From NCBI GenBank assembly GCA_020736575.1, contig JAGPYM010000026.1:186001-250000 (forward strand): DNA of 64,000 nucleotides, given 5' to 3'. A model generated the notes under the pieces. It was not told where the DNA came from and searched no databases. It was given only the letters and a program-made list of their open reading frames with translations. Below, in pieces: positions 45,813-56,835 of the stretch. Within the stretch, counting starts at the first letter, position 1. Every line of letters begins with the position of its first letter. Origin of the DNA: Thelonectria olida. Lineage: Eukaryota; Ascomycota; Sordariomycetes; Hypocreales; Nectriaceae. The translations under genes and the position numbers were made by a program.

Positions 45813-46303
45813 ATGTCTAACGAGTCCGCTCCTAAGTACTACGTCGATGAGGACGGGGAACGCGTGGAGATCCCTGAGCCGGACCCTGGCGCCCAGAAGC
45901 GCGGTCTTCACGGAGCCCTAGTCAATCCCAGTGAGTTCCTACCAACACCTTCACATTCTCGTCTGTCGCTTACACGTATCGACAGACAACTCGGAAGACG
46001 CAAAGCAGCACGCCCGTGAGGTGCTCAAGGAAAAGTTCGACGAGGACTACAAGCCGCCGACGCAAAAGGAGAGACTCGAAGCCGAGCGATCCAAGGACCC
46101 AAACAACATGTGAGTTTTCTTTGCATTGCCTCGTTTCTCGTGAACAATCAATTTGCTGACTCGTTCCCAGCAATCGAGGTCTACTGGCCGCGCTTCACAA
46201 TGACCGCGTGCACACCGACACCAAGGTGGAAATCAGCGAGAGGTTGATAAAGTCGGGCGCAGTCGACATGGAAGAGCACGAAGAAAAGGGAATTGTTTTG
46301 TAA
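45813..46303 (+). CDS. con-6: conidiation-specific protein 6 homologue
   Basis: Three exons (45813-45930, 45986-46109, 46171-46303) give 124 aa. Two Con-6 motifs are visible: KRGLHGALVNPNNSEDAKQHAREVLKE near 30-55, completed across intron 1, and NRGLLAALHNDRVHTDTKVEISERL near 82-106, completed across intron 2. The protein is small, highly hydrophilic and charged, without signal peptide. Con-6 proteins accumulate in conidia and in stationary or stressed cells; the biochemical role is unknown. Each intron interrupts just at a motif, as in related genes. Confidence 0.9.
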
Positions 46304-46736
46304 GCGGGACGAAACCAATAGCGACTCAGAGTTAGATACCCTATGCAACAAACCGTTAAAATGAACCCCAATTGCTGGCCAAGACCTTGCTGCATGGCAT
46401 TATCGGAGTCGCAGAGGGAGGCTTTGGACTGGCCGCAATTTAACGCAAAGCGGCATCGCGCCCATCGTCATAGTGCTCGCTCACCACCAAGCACATGGCT
46501 CATATGACACAAGGGTGACATTCTTCTGGAATGTGATTGAGCGTCGTCAAGCCATGAAGGAGGAGTGACGCAGGTAGCTGCAGCTCCCCGCAGTCAAAAG
46601 CTGAGCAGGACCCAGGTCTGGGGAGCTGTTGTTCTCGTCTCTGATCTGCTCAAACAACCCTGACTGATCTGAAACGCTGCGACTCTACTCATCTTACCTG
46701 TAACAAGCCCCAATAACGAATTTGAAGAAAAATACA
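46304..46736. other. spacer
   Basis: 433-bp promoter spacer of the next small gene; nothing specific. Confidence 0.4.
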
Positions 46737-47026
46737 ATGGATCCCCAGCTGGCAGCGGAAACTTCGGCATCAATGGCTCCCGAGGGACATCCCAAGGAAC
46801 CGAAGCAGAGCGCCTCGGCGCCTAGAGACCGTCGAGACTCGTACTCGAAGCAAGAACTAGGTATGTCCCCAATACCATGCACATTACTGAACTACCGTTG
46901 CTGCAGATACTAACCACATGGATAGAGTCCGACATATCCGACGAAATGGAGGGCACGACTCGAGGCGGCGGAGCCAAGATGCTCAGCGAAGAACATGCCC
47001 ACGAGAAACTTGGACTGAACAAGTAA
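46737..47026 (+). CDS. small hydrophilic protein, 74 aa
   Basis: Two exons (46737-46860, 46926-47026). The GTATGT...GATAG intron joins SKQEL|ESDISDEMEG in phase 1. The product is very hydrophilic: MDPQLAAETSASMAPEG, RDRRDSYSKQELESD, then TTRGGGAKMLSEEHAHEKLGLNK. No Cys, signal or membrane segment. Size, composition and position after con-10 and con-6 suggest another stress or conidiation protein, but no family is recognised. Confidence 0.65.
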
Positions 47027-47445
47027 GAGATCAATCGGTATGCTTTGACCTTTTTAAAGAAAGAGAAGAAATACAAGCTTGATGTCGTTGCGCTTGATGA
47101 GGAACATGTATTATTTAAAGGGGAGTGTATTGCGTTGGATGCCCAGGTCCGCGCGACGGTTGGGCTGCCCATGACACGCGAAGAGACATCTTGCGATTGT
47201 GCACTAATGGACACCAGATTCCTACCGTTCTTCGACTTGTAAGTAAACGATGTCCACCACGATCGAACAACAGTCGGGTGTGGTGCCCACGCTGGCCAGT
47301 TACCGCGCCGAGCTCTGGTAGGAAACAGGAACAACTTTGTGACGTTAATTTTAATAACCATCTTAAATCCAATCATAACCCGTTGTTGATGAGTGAAGAG
47401 TCGGAACGCTTCATGTCTATTATATTACGCATACATCCATGACCC
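47027..47445. other. spacer between convergent genes
   Basis: 419-bp spacer, no feature recognised. Confidence 0.4.
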
Positions 47446-50246
47446 TCAAAAGATTGCAACCTCATCTATCCATTTCCCAAACAAGTACGCTTCATGTTCA
47501 GCTTCCATATCTCGCTGTTGCGCCTCGGTTTGCGGCACAATCGTCTCTTGCTGTGCCACCAAAGCCGGTCCGGTTTCCTCCACATTCGTGTCCATCGTGT
47601 AGTCGCCGTCGTTGTCCTCGTCTGGAGAGTCCTCCATCTCGACAACTCTTGGAGTCTGTGACCGAGACTCTTCCAAGGTCACTGGCTCGTCTGGGCGGTT
47701 GTATAAGTTGTTGTAATGCACTTGCACTCGCGTCAATATGTCAACGTCGCCCAAACTGAATGATTCTGGCAAAATGCCGTAGTGGAACGTGTTGGACCCA
47801 ATTTGCTTTGGGCACTCCATCGTCTTGAGTCGTGTGGGCAAGTCACTCGCTGCTGGTAGCCGGCCGTTGCTCAGACTAAAGTCCATCAAGGTCGCCAGAG
47901 AAAGATAAAAGTTTGGTTGTTGGCGAAGAATGTCTGTCCAGCTCTTTGAAGAGGGGAGGAGGAGACCCTTCATGTTCCATGAGCTGGCATTGGAAAAAAG
48001 AAGTCGATAGAAAGATTCGACGCTGATGCGGATGCAGGTGAGAACCCAGTCGACGGCTGGGAAGCGTGGGCGGCACATTTGTATGGCTTCGATGACACCG
48101 ATGAAGCGAGTCTGTCTTTGCTTCAAGAGAGCTCCTTGGGGGTCGGGTTCCGAGCGATGGCTGTTTGATGATGACAGTAGCTTGAGATCAACGATTTGAA
48201 GTGCAAGCGGAAGCATTAAAACGCCGACACTATCGCTGTTAGCAAGTCTCTCAATATTAATTCGTTTTGTACTCACACGCTCAATGGCAAAAGATGCGCC
48301 AATCGCAACCGTGTGAGGTTCGTTAGACATTGCACCATCTCAGACGTTGCAATCTGCACTTGCTGCCTGTTGTGAGCATCTTCAGTGGGCGTAGAGTCCA
48401 AGCCGACAGACGGAGAACACGGCCCAAAGATGAGCATCTCCTGATGACACAGGGCGACATTTGCGGAGCTGAAGGTCAGTTCAGAAGAAATCCAGCTCTG
48501 GTTCGAAGACTTACTGATAGTACATTGCCACGACGTTGGCAAACAAGACAACAAGTCCATCTGATGAGCCATTTAGCTCTCCTGGGCTGACAGGCTTCGC
48601 TCGGTCATGCAAGCCTAGGCAGATGAAGGATTGGTACCACGCCTGCATCGCTGCTCGACAATCACGGATGCGACTCGCCTGTTCAGCCTGCTGTATAGCC
48701 GTGTGGACGTCGTCTTTCCCGGGCGTGTAGTCTACCGAAAGCACATCCGTCAGGATGATACAGAGCTCAACCAGCTTTTCCAAGATAGTAACGAGTTCAA
48801 GCTTGGCGTTCTGGTTATAGCTTGGCGAGCGCTCAATCTCCTCGGCAAAGTCTGAAGCGTTTAGAGGCGGGTTGCTTTCAAAGTCGAAGAGGGACCTGGT
48901 GATGCGAATGCACTGGCGAGCAGCAAGAGGCATGATGCGGTCTCGAATGATGCAAGTCCACCAGAGGCGCTTCAATGTCTGGCGATGTCTGTTGTTTTCC
49001 AGCGTGTTGGGCTGAGCTGTGAGCGATATTGAGTTGTACTCGGGAGCTCCGGCTTGTTTCGCATTTTGTATGCTCATTTTGTCAGTATGCACCGGGTACC
49101 TCTGAACAAGCTGGAGGCTTACGCTATGGCGAGCCACATGGGAGCCATGTTGTTGAGGGACTGAGGAGGTTGGGTGAGATAGCAGTGAGAGAGGAGAAGG
49201 GCAGCTTGGGATATTGCTATTGGGGATCGCTCAAAACGAGATTCGTATAACAGCTGCATGGTTTAGTATGGTTCACGTGCCTTGTATCTATGAGAATACC
49301 TTTGCTCGCGTATGGAAGACGCTTTTTGCTTGATGGATGCTGTTAAACCCAAGGCCTTGGATGAGGCTTGTAGGAACATACTGCTCATGAGTGAGAATGT
49401 CATCTTCGGCCATGGGGTGGAGGCAACTCACACTGGCAGACGTATATAAAATCCCATATAAAAGAAGAAGAGATAACTGTCCGCTTAGAATCAGATCCAC
49501 TGTGGACTTTGATCGTTGCAGCTCCCAAAAGTGGATCTCGTCGACCATGGGGAAGAGAGGATGGATGTGTAAGAAGTATTGCTTGAAGAAGGGCTCCAGG
49601 GCTTGCTGGTCCGGAATGGTGAAGCAGCCCTGGTAATTAAGGAATTTGATGTCTTTGGGATGCATGGAAGCGACGTGGGGGAGTAGGTCTCTGTTGTCAG
49701 TCCGATCGGTGACAGTGGAAGAAGAGCTCGATGCCCCGGACGGACTCAACGCTTCGAGGATCAACTGGTTGAAATGGTCATCAGTCAGCCCCCGAGGACT
49801 TTGGACTAGCTCTTCGAGGGCGGTGTTCGAGGCCGGCTCAATGCCCCAGGCCTTGGCTGGTCCCGGGGGGCTTTGGCTGACGGGAGCTGGGCTGATAGGT
49901 GCTTGTGCTTGGCTGGCAGGCGTATGCGGTGCGCGAGCCTGAAAGGGAGGGCGGCTGAACAAGGGGGCGACATTAGCCCGCGGCTATGGCAAGTGTACCG
50001 ATCGAGATATCGTGAAGATGGGCAGAGGTGGACAAATGGAACTTACAACGACCCGCTATTTGACATGAGGGTGCAGGGCTTTTCGCCCATGTTACAGTTA
50101 ACACACCTCGACTGGTCCTTGAGCCGGATACAGCGAATCTTTTGAGTGCGGCACTGGAAGCATGCCGTCTGCAGGCGCCTCCTCGGCCTGTCTCGAGCCA
50201 CGCGGTGGTGGTGAGGCGGCTTTGTGTCGTGCTGCAGCGAGTCCAT
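47446..50246 (-). CDS. Zn2Cys6 transcription factor
   Basis: Multi-exon gene starting at the ATG 50246. Exon 1 (ending near 50052) encodes a basic N-terminus and a full zinc cluster CFQCRTQKIRC, CVNC, C with spacing C-x2-C-x6-C-x8-C-x2-C-x6-C. Exon 2 (start near 49968) joins in frame (FRPPFQARAPHTP) after a Pro/Ser linker. The fungal_trans-type middle region runs through PFFKQYFLHIHPLFPMVDE, LLLYGILYTSAS, RLWWTCIIRDRIMPLAARQCIRI and AELELVT-like helices, to an acidic C-terminus (EMEDSPDEDNDGDYT) suited to activation. HPLFPMVDE and RLWWTCIIRDR resemble regulators related to the cutinase/CTF1 group. Exact later splice sites were not all resolved. Targets unknown; con-6 and con-10 lie nearby. 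Confidence 0.87.
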
Positions 50247-53035
50247 GGCATGCGGTTCTCGAACTGGTGGTTCCCTGTTTTGGCGATGCTCAGGGGCTCA
50301 AGTGGGTTGTCAGTTCAGCCCATTGGGCCAACAGACGGGATTCGAAATGAGGTCAAGTGGATCTGCCGAGTGCGGAATAAGCAAGGGGGGAGAGGGCTGT
50401 CAAATCGTCGTGGTCCAAGGACTCTCCAAGAGGACATGTTGGGTCGTGTTGGATGCAAGCCCCCCGCTCCGATGTTTGCTGATGTTTGGCTGCAGGGCTT
50501 CGTATGCCATTACCGAGGCAAGTGGGTGCAATTAACGAGAGAATCGATGCTAGCCGCGGAGCTGGAGTGATGTCATTCGTTGAATGTCACCCTACGGCAC
50601 AGTGTCGATGACGAGGGGCCAAGCCTCATTCCCGGTCATTCCACACAGCGATGAATAGGGGCAAGCGTCAAGGGCCCCTGCTTTAGCCTCACTCGTCGTC
50701 AATATCTGGGGCCCCGCGATGAAGCTCGGTAGAATCTGTAGCTGTATGGAGTAATTAGATAAATCTACCGATGGATGAAGGCAAGGTGGAGTGATTTATA
50801 TCCATCATGGGCCGAGTCACTCGTGAAGAAATGGCTCGTTTTGATCTCATACGAGGATGAGTTGACTAATACAGATCCTGACAGCACGGGCAAGGTTGTT
50901 CGAGAAAGTCTCAAGATTGCGAGTCCAGACAACTCCAACACATTTCTTCCCATTTTTTGGCCCATTGCTACATGCTACTGCAAGTCTCGTCTTATTATCA
51001 CTCAAAAGTCCCTAGCAGCTGGCGTCTCAAACACTGATCTAGAAACTAGCTTCGAGTCGGTCCCGTACAACAATGAGTCCAGAGAGATTCCGGCGCTACC
51101 ATAGAGTGCCCCGAGTGTTGGTTTGAGAGACTGATGCCGATTTCTCATTCCCTGCCCGAAACTCAAATGAAGTTCATTCTCGACACGTCCTCCAAGCCCA
51201 GTTAACCTGACTCAGGCTTGATCCAAATAACCTGCCCATCGTCTCAAGAGTCCTTATTTCAGCGCAAGTATTCTTCAACACTGGGTCTGGGGGGACCGAC
51301 TTGGCCTGTAAAGTATGCTCCCATCCTCATTTCATGCATGTTTTCCCTAGGATGGGGAAAGCTCTCTGCAGGTTCCCCCGTTCGGGTCATGGTCCTACAG
51401 GTGTTCATCTTCAACTTCCCATCGTCCCATAGGCCATGCGGTTAAAACATCGGGCTTGGAGCCGAAAATGCATCCCCATTGAGATAAGCCATCCGCAAAG
51501 GCCGTAGAGATGGCCTGCGCTATCTTCCGGCGGATCCGGAATTCTTCGCTATCCACCGCCTCGGCCCAGGGATGGAATCGCAAACTGCAAGAACACTTCT
51601 AATGCTGTTTGATTAGGTGTATTTATCAGATTGTCTGAATGTAATATTGGTGAGTAGGCGATAATTGGCGTGAGGCTCGTACGAGTCGGGTGAAAGTTGA
51701 ATCGGTGTGAGTATGGAACTCGACGTTGTCCTGAGCCATCGCGGTTGAGTTTGCATAACATTCAACTCGGGCTCAACAAACTTTCAGCCCTCCCTTCCCG
51801 TGATTCGTGAAATTTCGTACTGGTGTCATCGGCTGATTGTATGATTGATTTCAAATCAGCCCAACGTGGATCAACCGTGCAGCATCTTGCCGACCATATT
51901 TGGCTTTTCTGATTCAGTCGGCGAGCCAACCGCTTGCCATATGGGGATCGTAAAAAGGCGATACGGGTTATTATCGAAAACAGCGCTCTTAAGGGCCGTA
52001 CAATCGTTAAAGATGTCCCTGTTTATGAGAGTCGCCAATGAGACGATTCACATCAACATCGTGATAGCTATCAGCAATACATGTTTTAGGCAAGCCTGGT
52101 GACTGAAGCCGTACAGTAAAATTCGTCTTCTCGGGTGAGCAGCAAACTCTCACGGCTGGGCTCTTGTTCTTGACTTCAAATCGCTTAATCCTTGCCTGTT
52201 GGAGGAAGCTTCCACGAGGACGAGGGGAGAATGATTTTCTGTCGGCATTGTCGTGGAAATAAGATATTGCTGCCCCATGCAAGCTGCGAGCCGTGTCTTG
52301 CACTATTGTCGAGGCAGTGTTAGTGGTGAAGGTCCAGGTGTCGATGGCTTCGTTTCCGGGGGAAATGGTGTCTATGGTTTTGCGCATGTTGAGCGTTAAT
52401 ATACTTTGGAGATTGGTGGGCTGCAGAATCGGTCCTAATAATATCCAACAGACCCCAACCAGGGAATAGTCGTCGACCTACGCATAGCAGGGCGGCTTGA
52501 CGCTCCTACTTGTGTTGCTCTCAGCAAGCTTCATCGTAGCAGTGGCAGGAACCATGGAGCTTATATATCAGAATTGCCATCTCCTTCGATAAATCATTTG
52601 CTTCAATGAGGAGGAAAGGTTAATGTCTGACGCACTTCTGGCGGCTTCGCTAGGCTTCAGATCGGGATACGTGTAACTGTGCTACTACGGCTAGGAAGCC
52701 GATGTCGGGCCTTTTTGAATAGGGACTGAGCCGAGTGAAAATGCTTCATCCCGCATCTTACGCCAATGAATAAGTATTGCAGAGCGTGAGAAATACCAAT
52801 CGTGGGGAAGCAGTCCCAGGCTTCGAGGCTCACCGGTCGGCGCATGCATCGTGCAGCTTGGTCGGTCGCATACTTGGCCGCCTTGGGCTAGCCAACTGAT
52901 TGGACGCGGAGGCCTTCCATATTCTTACAAATGGGTGTGCATGTCACAGCGAATAGTGAGAATAAGGACACGTGTAGGTTAACCAAGCAATCCTGAACCA
53001 GAACCCATCGCTTTCACTTATTGAACCTGTATCTT
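50247..53035. other. long intergenic region
   Basis: 2.8 kb, mostly without support for genes apart from a doubtful 126-aa frame at 52007-52387 (listed). No repeats, RNA genes or transposon relics recognised. Confidence 0.5.
52007..52387 (-). CDS. possible hypothetical protein, 126 aa
   Basis: ATG-started single frame. It begins MRKTIDTISPGNEAIDTWTF and contains ARSLHGAAISYFHDNADRKS, RPRGSFLQQARIKRFEV and VRVCCSPEKTNFTVRL. Residue composition and alternating hydrophobics look protein-like, and there is no overlapping better frame. No signal peptide, family or neighbours to help. It may equally be chance. Confidence 0.35.
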   Translation of the reverse strand: MRKTIDTISPGNEAIDTWTFTTNTASTIVQDTARSLHGAAISYFHDNADRKSFSPRPRGSFLQQARIKRFEVKNKSPAVRVCCSPEKTNFTVRLQSPGLPKTCIADSYHDVDVNRLIGDSHKQGHL

Positions 53036-53959
53036 CTAGTCATAAAATATCAAGCACCGAACCTCGATGCTCTGTCGTGGCTTCGCTCCCTTTGCAGACC
53101 CGGGGTCTATAAATGCAGTGTGCGGTGTCAACGCTGCTACGCCCTTCTTGCCACCTGGCTGCCCTTCGCTTCTCGAGTCATAGCACTTGATAAACATGAC
53201 CTCGTCTGGCTGCATGTCTTTGCAATAGTAGAACTGGTGCTTTTCGTTCGGCGCAACGGAGTACGTTTCGCCCTTGACCTCGTACCCCTCGGTGCTCATG
53301 GCCGCATTCGGGTCAGGCCTGATTTCCTTGCCTCGATCGTCGCCGTCGTAGTTGGCGTCTCGTTTTGGGTACAGCAGATCAACGGCAATGAGGTCCTCGG
53401 GGTCGGTGGTCCGCCAGTCGACGACTGCGAGTGGAAAGTCGCTTGCTGCATGGCCAATGGGACGCCAAACATTGACGAGTTGGTAGCGTCCGGCCAAGAG
53501 CTTTTCGGCCTCGTCTGGGTCGGAAACGTGGCGGCGCACGCGAACTTCAGCTGCCTTTGGAGTCTGATCGACATGGACTTGCTGAACCGGCTGTCGAGCA
53601 GCGTCCGGCTTGTGGACGCGGATAGTATGATCGAAGATGACGACCTTTCGCACGCCGGGGAGTTGAGCGCGGAGAATGGTCTCTACTGAGTCGTAGTAGG
53701 CGCCACGCACTACGGCATCGTCTTGAAGCAAAAGGTTTGTGTCGACGGATGCTGGTGCTCGATACACGGCAAAGCCGGAACTGTCGATACCGAAGTTGGA
53801 CTGGGACTCGCGAATGTTTGCCACGTTCCGCTCGACTCCCTTGCGGCTGAAAGAGGTGACATCTGTGTCGACCTTGGCCCAGGGTTTTACGCGGGAGCCA
53901 TCTTCGCTGTTGATGGAGAGAGTCGCAGGATCGAGATAGCGAAAGACGCCGGTGGTCAT
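53036..53959 (-). CDS. CmcJ/AsaB-like hydroxylase/desaturase family protein
   Basis: Intronless, 307 aa. It matches by eye the fungal family annotated as 7-alpha-cephem-methoxylase P8 chain related, GA4 desaturase or AsaB: an N-terminal VFRYLDPATLS, central VVIFDHTIRVH, PVQQVHVDQTPKAAEVRVRRHV (candidate His-x-Asp metal motif HVDQT), LVNVWRPIG, PLAVVDWRT and C-terminal FYYCKDMQPDEVMFIKCYDS and TPHTAFIDP. These are Fe(II)/2-oxoglutarate-like enzymes found in secondary-metabolite clusters. No PKS, NRPS or other biosynthetic gene is in this window, so its substrate stays open. Confidence 0.85.
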   Translation of the reverse strand: MTTGVFRYLDPATLSINSEDGSRVKPWAKVDTDVTSFSRKGVERNVANIRESQSNFGIDSSGFAVYRAPASVDTNLLLQDDAVVRGAYYDSVETILRAQLPGVRKVVIFDHTIRVHKPDAARQPVQQVHVDQTPKAAEVRVRRHVSDPDEAEKLLAGRYQLVNVWRPIGHAASDFPLAVVDWRTTDPEDLIAVDLLYPKRDANYDGDDRGKEIRPDPNAAMSTEGYEVKGETYSVAPNEKHQFYYCKDMQPDEVMFIKCYDSRSEGQPGGKKGVAALTPHTAFIDPGSAKGAKPRQSIEVRCLIFYD

Positions 53960-54474
53960 GGTGTTGGAATCGAGAATGGTGAATAATGGTGCTGATGAGT
54001 TGGGGGTTTGTCCCCACCCTCCCTGCTTATATAGTCAAGGAAGGGGGGGTCATTACAAATGCTGCACCAAAAGTGATGACAAATGAAATGCGCCTCCATG
54101 TGGGATGGGTACGAATTGCGGCCACCGGAAGATTGTCCAATGAAGGTGAAGACGAAGGCAAGAATGAGGACGCGACTCACAGAAACACGTTAATTACTCC
54201 AGTCGAGAATCTCATCCTTGACATCTGGCACACCTGAGTTATCATTTGATCTCGGGCAACTAAATGATGTATCGAACTACAAACAAGAGCCTTTCACCCA
54301 CAAAACAGTCTGATGTATTTGTTTCATTCATGCGTGAAAATCCTAGACTACATGTCCTCAGAGACTGTCAAACTATGATCGTGAAGTGAAGCCTTGAGAA
54401 ACATATCAGTGTGTCGAAACACGAGGGACTGACGTCCCGACTTGCATACCTTGGGCCATCATCTCGCCTACCGA
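53960..54474. other. spacer
   Basis: 515-bp spacer with the promoter of the CmcJ-like gene and 3' end of the small secreted protein gene. Confidence 0.4.
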
Positions 54475-54759
54475 TCACTTATAACAAAAACCCTTGATGC
54501 AATACTTGGCAGAGTTCTTGCAGCATTGTTTCTTGCAACACTTCTTGGTCTTGCAGCATAACTTGTTCAAGGGGCATCTGCGGGGATACTTGGCCGGGCA
54601 GACGAGAACCGCAGCAGCTTTGAGGCTATTGGAGTCACTTTCGAGGCTGAAGCTGTCTAAGCCCGCCTCGTCGAGACTCTGCAGCCCTTCTGCCATTTCC
54701 GTTGCCGGGACGGCTGCGACAAGGGGAACAATGAGGAAGAGGACGGTGCTGAATCGCAT
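54475..54759 (-). CDS. small secreted cysteine-rich protein, 94 aa
   Basis: Single exon. Signal peptide MRFSTVLFLIVPLVAAVPA, then an acidic propeptide-like stretch (EMAEGLQSLDEAGLDSFSLESDS), then a basic C-terminal domain of about 43 residues with 10 Cys, including three CC pairs (LCCKTKKCCKKQCCKN) and final CIKGFC. Acidic pro-region plus Lys-rich Cys core resembles secreted antimicrobial or effector-like peptides of fungi. No hydrophobin spacing (the CC pairs are too close). Five disulfides are possible. Family not recognised. Confidence 0.78.
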   Translation of the reverse strand: MRFSTVLFLIVPLVAAVPATEMAEGLQSLDEAGLDSFSLESDSNSLKAAAVLVCPAKYPRRCPLNKLCCKTKKCCKKQCCKNSAKYCIKGFCYK

Positions 54760-56835
54760 TTTGGTGACTGGCGACTTCTAGGTGAAAGACGAGTGCGATG
54801 AAGAGAGCTGATATACTAGTGAGTTGTCAATTGATGAACACACCGGATTTTTGTCATTAAATAGTTCGACGATCCTTGACCGATGGCCCGACAATGTTGG
54901 GCTGAATTTGGAACCCCGGTAGTCTCTTCAGCGTCACTTGCAGCATCACGCTCTTGTCAATGAGGCTAAATTCAGCTCCGACCATCTTAATGGCGATATG
55001 CTTCAGCTCTGATGAGTTATTACCACTCAAGCTCGCTCAAGCACAGCACTGCCCCCACTGCGATTCGTGAAATACTACGTCGAGTAGCGATAACCATAAC
55101 GGGGAACCTTTGCGAGCCCAATAGAATTGCCTCGACTTCATAAATCGTCCAAGCCCAAGTGTGGCCGATTGAGCCTGGATCGGCAAGGGCGTTGCCCGGT
55201 CATGGGATACCGCCACAATTAGTATCGCTAGCAGATTTGTAGTTGAGGAGAGACTTTATTTGTGGAAGAATTCATAAAAATGTTTCCACGGATCAGCGCG
55301 AATAATAGGTCGGATCATGTCAGGTGAGGTTCTGGGGTCGGATACCGGGCAATTCTGTTTCAGTTTGTCTAAGCGATAAACCTTTGGTTCGCTCTTGAAA
55401 AAGCTCTGAGGTCAAATGATAGTAGTGAGGAGCTCCCTTAGAGGATTGGGGACATGACCTGGTGTGTAACAGGCTCCCCAGATCAAGAACACATTGCCAG
55501 CAGAGTGGGCTGAGCTGTCAGAGTATGATAAGAAATTAAGCACTGAACACCTCACTATTGCAATGGTGTTGACTTGGAGAGAAGGCTCAGTAAATGACAA
55601 GCTTGAAAGGAAAACTAGAACTTCTTAGGAAAATTGACATGTGGTGATGAAAGTCGTGTTGGTTTGTCCAAGCTACCGACGTTTTTCGCCAGAACATAGG
55701 TACACTAAGCATGTGACTCTTACATGATCTCCAGGAAACAGCTTCCGGTTGATGGCTTCGGCTATTGACTTACGGCTTGCAGCCTCACGTCCGCTCTCCC
55801 ACCCCGAAATGAGCCGAGTTGAATCTCTAGCGATGGGCAGGATGGTCAACATCTTAATGAGTAGCGCATAACAAGGGTAGCCGCAAGCTGTGCAAATTCC
55901 AAGTCACCCATGATATCTTGATATGTAACTTTGCTTCGTATATTCCGGGTTTCTCATTCCGAAGTGATTTCCACAAAATCCTTATGTACATTGCGAAACT
56001 TGGCAATTGGGAACTTCAGATTGACGAAGACGCTTCAACCCATCCCTTTCTTCTGCCACTTTTCTCGGCCTTACCTTCCCACCATAAGCCCATCATATTA
56101 CTCCTTGAGGAACGAGGAACCATCTCAAAATGGTCGACTTGACCGTCATCGAAATATCGCAATGCAAACCGCGTTGGACGTAGGTGTCACTACCTTGACC
56201 CAACCATATCCACTTGAGACGTGAGAGCCTCCATACGTGCAATTGACGTGTCACTTTGGCTCTGAGAGACGGCAAGGACTGTGAATGTGGGTTATGGTGA
56301 TTTTACCGTATTCGCACATATCCATATCCACCTTCTGTGTCTTGTCGTTGTCTTGTGAATCATTGGCGCAGAGCGATGTCGGACGCAACGGAGTAGCGGC
56401 TCCTTTGTGATGTGGGTAACCTCTTGGGCCATGAACATGACTCAAAAAAAGATTAAAAGAAAATAAAATAAAATCGCTGTAAATGCGTCACTGTGGGGTC
56501 GGTCCCCTATTCCTTTCGTCGTACATCTGTGGGGAGCCAACCAGAAGCTTTCAATTTTTTCTACCGCGCAACCCCGCCATCGGAGGCACGTGATGACACT
56601 GCAAGATGGCGGGGGTATTTAATAGGTACCCTACACCCCTGCAAAATCTCGGTCTGCCCCTCGATACCGACGAAAAAACTGCACGCATCACTACCTTTCC
56701 TCCCTCAATTGGACCGAATCGAGCTTCCTGCCGAGCTTCTCGTCGATCGTAACGAAAACAAACCACTCTCTTCATCCAAAAACGTCGCTCCCCCTACGAA
56801 AAACGGTCAATCGCTCTTCGGACGGCCTCGCAAAC
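54760..56835. other. long intergenic region upstream of homocitrate synthase
   Basis: About 2 kb. Contains the CPC1/Gcn4-type site at 56437-56444. Leader of the homocitrate synthase is CT-rich. Frames at 55918-56224 overlap in two phases and look random. Confidence 0.5.
56437..56444 (+). promoter_or_regulatory. Gcn4/CPC1-type site ATGACTCA
   Basis: Perfect ATGACTCA, about 390 bp upstream of the homocitrate synthase ATG. In fungi lysine biosynthesis genes are induced by amino-acid starvation through Gcn4/CPC1/CpcA. A chance match of 8 bp is possible. Confidence 0.5.
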
